Below, piece by piece: positions 9,110 to 18,124 of a stretch of 64,000 bases of DNA. Origin of the DNA: Gp6-AA40 sp963741135 (GTDB lineage: Bacteria > Acidobacteriota > Vicinamibacteria > Vicinamibacterales > UBA2999); assembly GCA_963741135.1 (NCBI GenBank), contig CAVUHC010000008.1, forward strand, positions 1,860,001 through 1,924,000, given 5' to 3'. The translations under genes were made by a program, and so were the position numbers. Under the pieces are notes generated by a model, which ran no database searches, was not told the DNA's origin, and worked only from the letters and a program-made list of their open reading frames with translations. Each line of letters starts with the position of its first letter. Position 1 is the stretch's first letter.

Positions 9110-9622
9110 ATGGCAACTGTTCACATCTCGGTTCTCGTGATTGCTGCGATTGCATGCGTGTCGGATCTCCGAACCCGGCGCATCCCGAACGTACTCACGT
9201 TCGGGGCGGCGGCAGCGGCGCTGCTGTTTCACCTTGCCACACGGGGCGTCGACGGAGGCGTGGCAAGCGTGAGCGGTTGGGTTGTCGGTGTCGCGTTCCT
9301 GCTCGTGCCGTTCGCGCTCGGTAGCATGGGGGCCGGCGACGTGAAGCTGCTTGGCGCGCTTGGCGCCTGGCTCGGGCCTGGTGACGCGGTCTGGTTGGCC
9401 CTGTACACAGGCATTGCCGCAGGCGCGATCGCCCTCGTGGTCGCCGTACGCCACGGCTATCTGCGACAGGCCTACAGAAATATCTGGCTGCTGCTGCTCT
9501 ATTGGCGGGTATCAGGTATCAGACCTATGGCGGAGCTGACGCTCGAGTGCGGCAGCGGTCCGCGCCTGGCGTACGCGGCGCCAATTCTCGCTGGAACGGT
9601 GGCGACGTTATGGCTTCGCTGA
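9110..9622 (+). CDS. cpaA: Prepilin peptidase, CpaA/TadV type (A24 aspartic protease)
   Basis: A polytopic membrane protein of 170 residues that cleaves and so matures Flp prepilins and pseudopilins. Both catalytic aspartates of the A24 family are visible: CVSDLRTRRIPN (about residue 20) and MGAGDVKLLGA (about 74-83). The ATG at 9110 gives the normal length; an upstream in-frame start at 9014 would lie inside the pilin. It overlaps the next gene (tadE) by 13 bp, which implies translational coupling. Confidence 0.88.
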   Translation: MATVHISVLVIAAIACVSDLRTRRIPNVLTFGAAAAALLFHLATRGVDGGVASVSGWVVGVAFLLVPFALGSMGAGDVKLLGALGAWLGPGDAVWLALYTGIAAGAIALVVAVRHGYLRQAYRNIWLLLLYWRVSGIRPMAELTLECGSGPRLAYAAPILAGTVATLWLR

Positions 9623-10077
9623 CTCGACGGACTGTGTGGTCGGCGGACGATGGCGCCGCGCTGATCGAGTTCGCCATTGTCCTGCCGCTCATGCTGCTCG
9701 TGCTGTTCGGCACGATCGATTTTGGACTGTTGTTCCAGCGCTATCAGGTAGTGACCAATGCCGCACGCGAAGGTGCGCGCATCGCTGTGCTGCCAGGCTA
9801 CTCGGACGCTGATATTCAAGCGCGGGTGGCGCAGTTCCTGACGGCTGGTGGGCTCAACGAGGCTCCAATTGTCCCTCCTCCGGTGAGAACACCTACTCCC
9901 CTTCCCGGAGGGCAATGCATCAACGTCGTCTCGGTCACTGTTGATTACCCGTACGCGTACTCGGCGGTCGGAGCACTTGCCTCGTATTTCGATGGAGTTG
10001 GCTTCAGCCGTACCGGGCTGCAAGCCACTGCGGCGATGCGCAGCGAGCTCGCGGCCGACGATGCGTGCGGCCCCTGA
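9610..10077 (+). CDS. tadE: TadE-like pseudopilin
   Basis: The 155-residue product starts with a short basic leader, then DDGAALIEFAIVLPLMLLVL, the TadE signature with a conserved Glu just inside the hydrophobic helix, and continues QRYQVVTNAAREGARIAVLP. TadE is a pseudopilin cleaved by the prepilin peptidase and needed for pilus assembly. The ATG at 9610 overlaps the cpaA 3' end. Two cysteines in the C-terminal half (about residues 100-155) may pair outside the membrane. Confidence 0.87.
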   Translation: MASLTRRTVWSADDGAALIEFAIVLPLMLLVLFGTIDFGLLFQRYQVVTNAAREGARIAVLPGYSDADIQARVAQFLTAGGLNEAPIVPPPVRTPTPLPGGQCINVVSVTVDYPYAYSAVGALASYFDGVGFSRTGLQATAAMRSELAADDACGP

Positions 10078-10118
10078 CGACGGGTGTCGAGTCTTTTCGC
10101 TCGCGGAGAGGAATGTCA

Positions 10119-10985
10119 ATGAATCGCAGGAATCGTCACATTCTCATTGTTGGCATCGCGGTCGCCACCGCCTGCCTGGCTAGCTTCGGCGTTTACCGCG
10201 CTGTCACGCGGATTCCGGTCCGCGAGGTCGAAGTCGCACGCAGTTTCGTTGTCGTGGCCACCCGGTCCCTGCCGCCCGGCGTTCGTTTGGCCGCAAAGGA
10301 CGTGCGACTGGCAGCCTGGCCGGTAGCCAGTCCCGTTCCCGGAAGCTTCTCGCAGGTTGATGCGGTGGTGAACCGGGCACTGCTGGCCTCCGTGGTGGAG
10401 AACGAGCCGCTCGTGCAAAGCAAGGTCGCGCGTCTCGAAGAAGGCGCCGGACTGCCTCCGTCGATCCCGCCGGGCATGCGCGCGATGTCGGTCAAGGTGA
10501 ACGAGGTGATTGGCGTCGCCGGGTTCATCGACCCGGGCACACGGGTCGATCTCGTCGTCACCATTCGAAAGAAGGAGGACACCACGTCGCGGACGGCCGT
10601 CAGCAACGTGCAGGTCCTCAGCGCGGGCACCCGCGCCGAGCAGCAGAAATCAAGGACCGATAACGCAAGCCCTTCGGCTGCGGCGGTCGTCACGCTGCTC
10701 GTGACGCCCCAGGACGCCGAGCGCATTGCCCTCGCCCAGGCGGAAGGCCAGATCATGCTCGTGCTGCGCAATCCGATGGACACCGAGGCGACCGCCACGT
10801 CCGGCGTACACGCGGCAGCGCTGTTCGGTCCGGATGTCGCGCCGCCGGTTGCCCCGGTCGTGAACAGGCCCGCCCCGCGCAAGCCACCCGTGGTCGCGGC
10901 TGCGGTGGTCGCACCGCCGAAACCGAAGATTTACACCGTCGAGGCGATCCGCGCGGCCAAACGGACTGAAGAGGTGGTCCGTTGA
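10119..10985 (+). CDS. cpaB: Flp pilus assembly protein CpaB/RcpC
   Basis: The 288-residue product has an N-terminal membrane anchor, then a SAF-type domain (FVVVATRSLPPGVRLAAKDV, about 40-60), a GMRAMSVKVNEVIGVAGFI segment and a proline/alanine-rich tail. These are the features of CpaB/RcpC, a periplasmic or outer-membrane partner of the secretin. I chose the ATG at 10119 because GGAGAGG at 10105-10111 is correctly spaced; earlier codons are too close or lack a site. Its stop overlaps the next start. Confidence 0.88.
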   Translation: MNRRNRHILIVGIAVATACLASFGVYRAVTRIPVREVEVARSFVVVATRSLPPGVRLAAKDVRLAAWPVASPVPGSFSQVDAVVNRALLASVVENEPLVQSKVARLEEGAGLPPSIPPGMRAMSVKVNEVIGVAGFIDPGTRVDLVVTIRKKEDTTSRTAVSNVQVLSAGTRAEQQKSRTDNASPSAAAVVTLLVTPQDAERIALAQAEGQIMLVLRNPMDTEATATSGVHAAALFGPDVAPPVAPVVNRPAPRKPPVVAAAVVAPPKPKIYTVEAIRAAKRTEEVVR

Positions 10986-12403
10986 TCAAGCAATCCGGTG
11001 CGATCCGGCGGGCGATGCTTGTCGTCGCGTTCGCCGCGATCGTTGGCCTCCCGCTCATGGCGACGGCTGGCCAGGCGCCGCAGCCGGCGGCATCGGATGT
11101 CAAACGTGTTTCGCTGACCGCGGGACGTTCGACGGTCCTCGCCACGGACTTTGACATTACCCGTATCGCGGTCACCAATCCTGCGGTCGCCGATGCGGTG
11201 GTCGTGCAGCCACGCGAGATCCTGATCGATGGCAAGTCTTCCGGGACCGTGAGCCTGATCGTGTGGGGGGACGCACGCCGAGAGCAGTACGACCTGGTCG
11301 TCGAGCAGGGAGTGACCGCGCTCCAGCAGCAGTTGCAGACGCTCTTCCCCGGGGAAGACATCCGGGTGACGGCGAGCGACGAAGCAATCATCCTCTCGGG
11401 TCAGGTATCGAGCAATCCCGTGATGTTGCGTGCGGGAGAGATTGCGCAGGCGACATCCTCCAAAGTGCGCGTCATCAACATGCTGCAGCTTCCGGGCGGG
11501 GCGGAGAGTCAGCAGGTCATCCTTCAAGTCCGCTTTGCTGAAGTCAACCGCCGGGCAATGACCGAGCTGGGTGTGTCGTTCTTTACTGGAACGTCCGGCT
11601 ACAAGGGTTACGTCGGCCGCGCGACCACGCAGCAGTTTCCGGCGCCGGAGTTCGACGGTCTGAGCCGGACCGAAGAGAACGGTCAGGTGAGCGTGTCAGG
11701 GGAACTCACCTTCAGCGACTTCCTGAATCTCTTCGTCTTCAACACGAAATACAACGTCGGCGCCCTCGTCAAGGCGCTGCAGTCCACGGGCTTCTTTCAG
11801 AGTCTGGCCGAACCGAACCTCATTGCCTACAACGGTCAGGAGGCGAGCTTCCTTGCGGGAGGCGAAATCCCAGTCCCCGTCGTTCAGGGAAACACGGGCA
11901 GTGTTTCAGTTCAGTACAAGGAATTCGGGATCCGCTTGACGTTCACGCCGACGATTGCGGGCGATGTGATTCGCCTCAAGGTGCGGCCTGAGGTGAGCAC
12001 GCTCGATTTCGGTAACGGCATCACGCTTGCGGGTTTTCGAATTCCGGCGCTGTCGACCCGAAGAGCCGAAACCGACGTCGAGCTTCGCGACGGGCAGTCG
12101 TTCGTGATTGCCGGTCTCCTCGACAACGTGACGCAGGATACGACCGCGGCTGTGCCGCTCCTGAGTCGCCTGCCAATCATCGGCAATCTTTTCAAGAGCA
12201 AATCGGAACGGGCCGAGCGGACCGAGCTGATGGTGCTGATCACGCCGCGCCTGGTCCGGGCCCTCGATCCGGACGAAGTGCCGCCGCTGCCCACGCGGCC
12301 CAGGGAATTCCTGCCCGCACCGGTAGGCGACATCGGGTCGCAGCTCGAAGGTGGGGGCGGTACTGTGGACGCGCCCCCCGCAAGCGGTCAGAACCCCCGT
12401 TGA
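10982..12403 (+). CDS. cpaC: Type II/III secretion secretin CpaC/RcpA
   Basis: The 473-residue product is the outer-membrane secretin channel of the Tad pilus. It has a signal peptide, an N-terminal pilus assembly domain (TAGRSTVLATDFDITRIAV), a BON-like region (AIILSGQVSSNPV) and the secretin domain with VIRLKVRPEVSTLDFGNG and the LPIIGNLFKSKSERAERTEL motif. The TTG at 10982 overlaps the cpaB TGA. The tail is proline-rich. The outer membrane location agrees with the signal peptide and the TadD lipoprotein encoded downstream. Confidence 0.92.
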   Translation: MIKQSGAIRRAMLVVAFAAIVGLPLMATAGQAPQPAASDVKRVSLTAGRSTVLATDFDITRIAVTNPAVADAVVVQPREILIDGKSSGTVSLIVWGDARREQYDLVVEQGVTALQQQLQTLFPGEDIRVTASDEAIILSGQVSSNPVMLRAGEIAQATSSKVRVINMLQLPGGAESQQVILQVRFAEVNRRAMTELGVSFFTGTSGYKGYVGRATTQQFPAPEFDGLSRTEENGQVSVSGELTFSDFLNLFVFNTKYNVGALVKALQSTGFFQSLAEPNLIAYNGQEASFLAGGEIPVPVVQGNTGSVSVQYKEFGIRLTFTPTIAGDVIRLKVRPEVSTLDFGNGITLAGFRIPALSTRRAETDVELRDGQSFVIAGLLDNVTQDTTAAVPLLSRLPIIGNLFKSKSERAERTELMVLITPRLVRALDPDEVPPLPTRPREFLPAPVGDIGSQLEGGGGTVDAPPASGQNPR

Positions 12404-12417
12404 GCGAAGCCTTGATG

Positions 12418-13581
12418 ATGCCGTCACCTCTCGCGCGCGAACAGGGGGCACCGTGATCGTTCAGGCGGCGATGACGATGCTCGTGCTGATCGGCTTGAGC
12501 GCGTTCGTTGTGGACTATGGTGTCCTCTGGCTGAGTCGCGAACAGGCGCAGAACGCGGCGGATGCCGGCGCGGTTGCTGGCGCGATTGGGCGCGCGTACG
12601 ACGACCCTGACCCAGCCTCCTCCAGCGTAGGTGTCGTCCCTGAGAGCGTCCAAAAGGCTGTAGCCGCCAACCCCATATGGTTCGACGCGAATGCGGCGAA
12701 ATCCTTTGTGGAATACGGGTGTCCGCCTGGCGCGGATCGTTGCGTCAAAGTCGACGTGTATCGGGACGGAACCTCGGATAGCGTCGCCCTTCCGACGTTC
12801 TTCGGGCCGGTGCTTGGCATCACGTTGCAAGGTGTGCGAGCAACCGCGACCGCGCAGGTGGCGGTCGGCAACGGGACGACGTGCCTCAAGCCCTGGGCGA
12901 TTCCCGACAAATGGGTCGAGGGGTCAGCGCCGCCGAACGATCACTTCGAAAAATACGATGGCGCCGGCGTGCCTCTCATGAATCCCGACGCCTATGACCC
13001 TCTGGCGAGATATCGGTGGATTGCGTTTCCTTGACGACCTCGGCCGGTCGATCACGCTCTCCTTCCCAGACCCTGACGCCAACGATCCGATCTCAGAGGG
13101 TTTTCTCCTGCCGCTCGTTCTGCCGGGTGCGAAGACGTACGAAGAAAACATGGCTGGGTGCAATGGCCGCGTGATTCCCTTTGGTCAGGAGATCGGAACT
13201 GGTACGCCGGCGATGGCGTTGTCAACGCCCGCCGCGTTTGAGGATCTGTTCGACTCAGATCCTTGTGCCATGTGGAACGTGGCCACTCGTAATGTCGGGG
13301 GGAGTTGCGCTCCAGGAGGCGCACTTATCAGCCCGCGTCTCGTGGCGCTGGCCGTCTTCGATGTTGATGCGTACCAGTTGATGCGAGCCACCGGTAACTG
13401 GCCCTGCACAAGCGGTGGACGCTGTGTGAACGTGGTGAACATCGTGGGCTTTTTCATCGAAAGCGTGGCTGGTGGAGTAATCACTGGCCGAGTGGCAAGG
13501 TACCCAGGGCTTGTGTGGCCGGACAATCCCACGGTGCCACTCCTCTCGTCGTTCTTGCCAGCCATCACCCTTGTTCGATGA
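12418..13581 (+). CDS. Flp pilus-assembly TadE/G-like protein (frameshifts near 12446 and 13010)
   Basis: The N-terminal region GGTVIVQAAMTMLVLIGLSA has the single helix and short charged loop of the TadE/G-like family (Pfam 'Putative Flp pilus-assembly TadE/G-like'), followed by REQAQNAADAGAVAGA. The remainder is a long, cysteine-containing extracytoplasmic domain. Near 13010 the frame changes, DPLARY continuing as GLRFLDDLGRSITLSF to the stop at 13581. A second change in the G5 run at 12444-12448 would join the ATGs at 12415/12418 to the frame; otherwise translation would have to begin inside cpaC at 12351. The corrected length of about 390 residues fits the family. Confidence 0.72.
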
Positions 13582-13594
13582 CGGATAGCAGACT

Positions 13595-14749
13595 ATGAAC
13601 GCTTACCTCGTTGGATCGTTGGATCGTCAGGTCGAAGAGCTGCTCCACGCGTGCGGAGTACGCACGACGGTCGCCTCCAGTGAAGAACTGGTTGCGCTCG
13701 CCAACCCCGCGACCCAGCAGCCGGACGTCGTGGTGCTCGACCTGCGGGGTCGAGGAGCGTCGGTACCGCCAGCCGTCGCCTTGCTCAAGCGCCAGCACCC
13801 GTTGACCGGTGTGGTGATTGTTGCGTCGCATCTCGACCCCTCCCTGATGCTCGAAGCGATGCGCGCCGGCGTGAACGAGTTCGTTACTGAGCCGGTGACG
13901 CCCAAGGACCTGAAATCGGCGCTCGATCATGTGGTGTCCAAGCAGCCGATGCGGCCCACGGGGCAGATCTTCGCCTTTGTCGGCGGCAAAGGGGGCGTCG
14001 GCACGACGACGTTGGCCGTCAACGTGGCTACCGTCCTGGCCTCGGTGGAACCGGCATCGGCGCTTCTGATCGACCTGCACGTCGCATACGGTGACGCGGC
14101 CATGTTCCTCGGGGTCGAGCCCAGATTCTCCGTGGCCGATGCGCTCGAGAACGTGCATCGGATCGACGAAACGTTTTTGCGCGGTGTTGTCGGTCACACG
14201 AAGATCGGACTGGACGTGCTGGCGGCATCCGATCGGAACGTGATCGGTCATATCGATGTACCCGCCGTGCGAAGCGTGATTGAATGCGCTGCCCGGCTGT
14301 ATTCGCATGTGGTGCTGGATGTCCCTCGGTCGGATACCACGATGCTGGAAGCGCTGGATCAGGCGACGCGCATCGTCGTCGTCGCGAACCAGGAGTTGGC
14401 GACGGTCCGGAGCGCGAGCCGGATGGCGGCGGCCCTCCGCCAGCGATACGGCAAAGGGCGCGTGGCCGTTGTCGTCAGCCGCTACGACCAGCAGGCGGAG
14501 ATTGGACGAAAGGACATCGAGAGCGTCATCGGTGGTCCGGTCTCCGACGTGTTTCCAAGCAATTATCGCGTGGCGCTCGACGCGTTGAATTGTGGACGAC
14601 CACTGGTCCTGGATAATCACAACAAGCTGGCTAGCTCGTACGCGGGCTTCGCCCGCAGTCTGATTGCGTATTCGCCGGATGCGCCGATCGAACAGCCTGC
14701 GCGCGAGCGTCCCGCGAGTTTGCTGGGCCGGCTGAGCCTTCGATTCTGA
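13595..14749 (+). CDS. cpaE: Pilus assembly ATPase CpaE/TadZ
   Basis: The 384-residue product joins an N-terminal receiver-like domain (about 1-115, QPDVVVLDLRG) to a MinD/ParA-type ATPase. The deviant Walker A reads GGKGGVGTTT (about 129-138). Switch-region residues LLIDLHVAYGDAAMFLG and HVVLDVPRSDTTMLEALD follow. TadZ/CpaE proteins localise the pilus machinery at the pole. It starts 13 bp after the TadE/G-like gene and 25 bp before cpaF. Confidence 0.9.
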   Translation: MNAYLVGSLDRQVEELLHACGVRTTVASSEELVALANPATQQPDVVVLDLRGRGASVPPAVALLKRQHPLTGVVIVASHLDPSLMLEAMRAGVNEFVTEPVTPKDLKSALDHVVSKQPMRPTGQIFAFVGGKGGVGTTTLAVNVATVLASVEPASALLIDLHVAYGDAAMFLGVEPRFSVADALENVHRIDETFLRGVVGHTKIGLDVLAASDRNVIGHIDVPAVRSVIECAARLYSHVVLDVPRSDTTMLEALDQATRIVVVANQELATVRSASRMAAALRQRYGKGRVAVVVSRYDQQAEIGRKDIESVIGGPVSDVFPSNYRVALDALNCGRPLVLDNHNKLASSYAGFARSLIAYSPDAPIEQPARERPASLLGRLSLRF

Positions 14750-14774
14750 ACGTCGTGTACGAGGATAGGACCCG

Positions 14775-16103
14775 ATGAACTCGATACTTGCTACGCCGAC
14801 TGCGCCCTCAGCGAAGACTCGCCTCCTCGAGTACCAGGAGTTGAAGACACGCATCCATCAGGAACTGCTGAACCGCTTGAACCTGGAGCACCTGACGCGG
14901 GTCAGGCGCGAGGACGCGGAGCCGGAAATCCGGGCGCTCATCGTCGAGCTGATCGAGAACGAGACGCAAACGACCCTGCTCAGTCTCGCCGAGCGCGAAA
15001 ACCTTGTGGGTGACGTGCTGAACGAGCTGTTCGGGCTCGGACCACTCGAGTTGCTGCTCCGCGATCCGGACATCTCCGACATCCTCGTGAACAGGTTCGA
15101 TCGGGTGTACATCGAGCGAAACGGCAAGCTCGAGGAAACCGACGTCATGTTCAAGGACGATCTGCACCTGCAGTTGATCATCGAGCGCATCGTGAGCTCG
15201 GTGGGGCGCCGGATCGACGAATCCAGCCCGATGGTCGACGCCAGGCTGAAGGACGGATCGCGCGTCAACGCCATCATCCCGCCGCTGGCGCTCGACGGCC
15301 CCGCACTCTCAATTCGCCGCTTCCGCACGGGACGCCTGGGGGCCCAGGACCTCGTGGAACGCGAAACGCTCACGCAGCCGATGCTCGACTTCCTCGCAGC
15401 GGCGGTGGCCTGCCGCCTCAACATCATCGTGTCGGGCGGCACGGGCGCGGGCAAAACGACGCTCCTGAACGTTCTTTCGGGCTTCATCTCCAACTTCGAG
15501 CGCATCGTCACGATCGAGGACGCCGCCGAACTGATGCTGCGCCAGCGCCACGTCGTGCGGCTCGAGACACGACCGCCGAACATCGAAAAGCAGGGGGCCG
15601 TGCGCCAGCGGGATCTCGTCGTGAACGCGCTTCGCATGCGGCCGGATCGCATCATCGTTGGTGAGGTGCGAAGCGAAGAGGCGCTCGACATGCTCCAGTC
15701 GATGAACACGGGACATGACGGCGGCCTGACCACGATTCACGCCAACAGTCCTCGCGACGCCCTGTATCGCCTTGACACCATGGTGGCGATGTCGAACTTC
15801 AACATTCCAGAGAAAGCGGTGCGCCAGCAGACCGCATCGGCCATCAATCTGATCGTCCAGGTAACGCGGCTGTCGGACGGCACACGGAAAGTGACCGGCA
15901 TCAACGAGGTGACCGGGATGGAAGGCGAGATGGTTTCGATGCAGGACATCTTCGTCTTCGAGCGTACCGGTCTACGGCGTGACGGCAAGGTGTGCGGGCG
16001 ATTCCGTGCCACCGGCATCCGGCCGAAATGCACCGAGCGCATGGCGTCGTTCGGTATCCAGTTGCCGGTTGAGATGTTCGAGCACATGAAAGCGGTTGCC
16101 TGA
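14775..16103 (+). CDS. cpaF: Pilus extension ATPase CpaF/TadA
   Basis: The 442-residue product is the secretion ATPase that powers pilus assembly. It shows an N-terminal domain (LFGLGPLELLLRDPDISDIL), Walker A GGTGAGKTT (about 221-229), ASP/Walker B box with RMRPDRIIVGEVRSEEALD and the His box GHDGGLTTIHANS. Length and motifs are complete. It is followed 9 bp later by tadB, with which it forms the inner-membrane assembly complex. Confidence 0.95.
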   Translation: MNSILATPTAPSAKTRLLEYQELKTRIHQELLNRLNLEHLTRVRREDAEPEIRALIVELIENETQTTLLSLAERENLVGDVLNELFGLGPLELLLRDPDISDILVNRFDRVYIERNGKLEETDVMFKDDLHLQLIIERIVSSVGRRIDESSPMVDARLKDGSRVNAIIPPLALDGPALSIRRFRTGRLGAQDLVERETLTQPMLDFLAAAVACRLNIIVSGGTGAGKTTLLNVLSGFISNFERIVTIEDAAELMLRQRHVVRLETRPPNIEKQGAVRQRDLVVNALRMRPDRIIVGEVRSEEALDMLQSMNTGHDGGLTTIHANSPRDALYRLDTMVAMSNFNIPEKAVRQQTASAINLIVQVTRLSDGTRKVTGINEVTGMEGEMVSMQDIFVFERTGLRRDGKVCGRFRATGIRPKCTERMASFGIQLPVEMFEHMKAVA

Positions 16104-16112
16104 GGAGGACCG

Positions 16113-17075
16113 ATGCCCGCAGTCATCGCGACCTTCGTCCTGTGCATCACCATCATCATCGGGGTCTATTGGGTCTTCGTCGCGAGACCCGAGGAGAACA
16201 CCGCCCGCGCGCTCCGGAAACGACTTCTGCCGGAGCCGGTTAATCGTCCCAAACGAACGGCGCTGACCCTGAAAAGGCCGCCGTTGAGTGCCCTGAAAGC
16301 GTTCGACTCGCTGCTCGTGCGCTCGGGTTACGTGATTCAGCCGATTCAACGGTTGATCAGGCTGTCGGGGCTCCCCCTCACGGTGGGTATGGTTGTACTG
16401 GGGTGCGGCCTGATGGCGATGGTGACATTCCTGGTTGCGGAGTTGGCGAGTTCGTCCGCATGGCTTGCGCTGCTATTGGCGCTTCTCATGGCACCCCTTC
16501 CGTACATGTGCGTGCAATTCGTTGCGAAACGCCGCGTCCGCAGGCTGGAGGAGTTGTTTCCCCAGGCCATCGATCTGATCGCGGTATCCCTGCGGGCCGG
16601 CCATGCCTTCGCAACTGGTCTCCTCATGGTGGCGGAGGAGGTTGCAGATCCGATGGGCTCGGAGTTCAGGCTCGTGTACGACCGCCAGAACTACGGCAAG
16701 CCGCTGGCTGACGTTCTGAAGGAATTCGCCGAGCGAGTTCCGTTGCTCGATGTCCGCATCTTCGTGACGGCCGTGCTGACACAACGGGAAACAGGCGGCA
16801 ACCTGGCGGAGGTCCTCGACAAGCTGTCTGCCTTGATTCGCGAGCGGTTCAAGATCAGGCGCCAGGTCCGCGCCGTCAGCGCGCACGGCCGGATTACCGG
16901 GCTGGTGCTCGCCAGCCTCCCGCCCCTCGTTGCGGCGCTCTTGTACCTCGTCTCACCCGATCACGTCCTGATCCTCGTGCAGGATCCTCTCGGCATTCGC
17001 CTGGTGGCTGCGGCAACTGTTCTGCAAATCGCCGGAACACTGGCGATACGCCGAATCGTCAACATCGAAATCTAG
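16113..17075 (+). CDS. tadB: Inner-membrane platform protein TadB
   Basis: The 320-residue protein has an N-terminal membrane helix, two central helices and a T2SSF/GspF domain (LEELFPQAIDLIAVSLRAGH, then LTQRETGGNLAEVLDKLSAL), which together match TadB. It works with TadC and CpaF as the platform for pilus assembly. AGGAGG lies just before the ATG at 16113. Confidence 0.92.
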   Translation: MPAVIATFVLCITIIIGVYWVFVARPEENTARALRKRLLPEPVNRPKRTALTLKRPPLSALKAFDSLLVRSGYVIQPIQRLIRLSGLPLTVGMVVLGCGLMAMVTFLVAELASSSAWLALLLALLMAPLPYMCVQFVAKRRVRRLEELFPQAIDLIAVSLRAGHAFATGLLMVAEEVADPMGSEFRLVYDRQNYGKPLADVLKEFAERVPLLDVRIFVTAVLTQRETGGNLAEVLDKLSALIRERFKIRRQVRAVSAHGRITGLVLASLPPLVAALLYLVSPDHVLILVQDPLGIRLVAAATVLQIAGTLAIRRIVNIEI

Positions 17076-17086
17076 GAACGTCAGCG

Positions 17087-17983
17087 ATGCCTCTCGAACT
17101 GATCATCACGCTCGCCGCTGTCTTCATCAGCATCGCCCTGGTGTCGGGATCGGTCGCATCGCTCGTGCTGTCGCGCACGGCTCCTGAAATGAAGCGCTTG
17201 CGGCACGTGACCAGGGCGGGAACAGCGGAAGGATGGCCCGGGCCGGAAGCTGTGAGCGCGACGCCCCGCCGCCGCAAACCTTCGAGGCTCCGGAAGCCCG
17301 GGCAAGACGGGCCGCGTCTGGAGCGCCGGCTCGCGACTGCCGGCTGGGGTGATCCGAGCGCCCAGTGGCTCTTTTTCATGTCCCAGCGCGTTCTGGCGGT
17401 GGTCTTTGGGCTGGCCCCAGTTCTGATCCTCGGTGTGCGTGACGGATGGGTGCTTGCAGTTCTCACCGCGATTCTCGGCTACATGATCCCGGACCTGTTG
17501 CTCTCCCGGCGGATTGCTCAGCACAAGCGTGCAATTCAGGATGGGCTGCCTGACGCACTGGACCTTCTCGTGGTCTGCGTCGAGGCGGGCTCGAGCCTCG
17601 ATCAGGCGATCCTCAAGGCCAGCGAGGAACTGGAAATCGCCATGCCTGCTATGGCCCACGAGCTGAGAACCGTGGCGACGGAGATTCGCGCAGGGAAACC
17701 CAGACTGGACGCCTTTCAGGATTTGGCGAAGCGGACGAACCTCGACGACGTGCGGTCCCTCGTTGCCATGCTGATCCAGACCGACAGGTTTGGAACGAGC
17801 ATCGCCCAGGCGTTGCGGACGCACGCTGAGACGTCGCGCACGAAGCGGCGGCAGCGCGCCGAGGAACGAGCGGGGAAAGTCGGCGTGAAGCTCGTGTTTC
17901 CGCTCGTATTGTGCCTGTTGCCGGCACTGTATGTCGTCTGCCTCGGTCCGGTGGCTGTGAGGATGTACAGAGCCTTCTTCTAA
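17087..17983 (+). CDS. tadC: Inner-membrane platform protein TadC
   Basis: The 298-residue product has the same T2SSF domain as TadB in its second half (DALDLLVVCVEAGSSLDQAI, then MLIQTDRFGTSIAQALRTH) and three to four membrane helices, as in TadC. The first 100 residues carry an arginine-rich loop. It starts 11 bp after tadB and belongs to the same transcription unit. Confidence 0.92.
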   Translation: MPLELIITLAAVFISIALVSGSVASLVLSRTAPEMKRLRHVTRAGTAEGWPGPEAVSATPRRRKPSRLRKPGQDGPRLERRLATAGWGDPSAQWLFFMSQRVLAVVFGLAPVLILGVRDGWVLAVLTAILGYMIPDLLLSRRIAQHKRAIQDGLPDALDLLVVCVEAGSSLDQAILKASEELEIAMPAMAHELRTVATEIRAGKPRLDAFQDLAKRTNLDDVRSLVAMLIQTDRFGTSIAQALRTHAETSRTKRRQRAEERAGKVGVKLVFPLVLCLLPALYVVCLGPVAVRMYRAFF

Positions 17984-18016
17984 CGCTTGAGACGGGAAAC
18001 GTAAAGGGAGACTCAT

Positions 18017-18112
18017 ATGACCATGAACCAGATTGTCCTGCTCGCCGTGACGGGCGTCTTCCTGGTGCTTTACTTGATGCGCCGTCGAAGTCGCCTCAAT
18101 CGAGAGAACTGA
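18017..18112 (+). CDS. 31-residue single-helix membrane peptide inside the Tad operon
   Basis: An ATG at 18017 with AAAGGGAG at 18003-18010 starts a 31-codon reading frame. The peptide begins MTMNQIVLLAVTGVFLVLYL, one hydrophobic helix, then MRRRSRLNREN, a basic tail. It fits exactly between tadC and tadD and has a good ribosome binding site, so it is probably made. I know no family for it; it may be an assembly co-factor or leader-like peptide. Confidence 0.55.
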   Translation: MTMNQIVLLAVTGVFLVLYLMRRRSRLNREN

Positions 18113-18124
18113 CTGGAACCAACG

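Noticed and set aside
13565..14854. A 429-residue minus-strand frame opposite cpaE
   Set aside because: cpaE is clearly coding on the plus strand with Walker motifs. The antisense product is compositionally biased.
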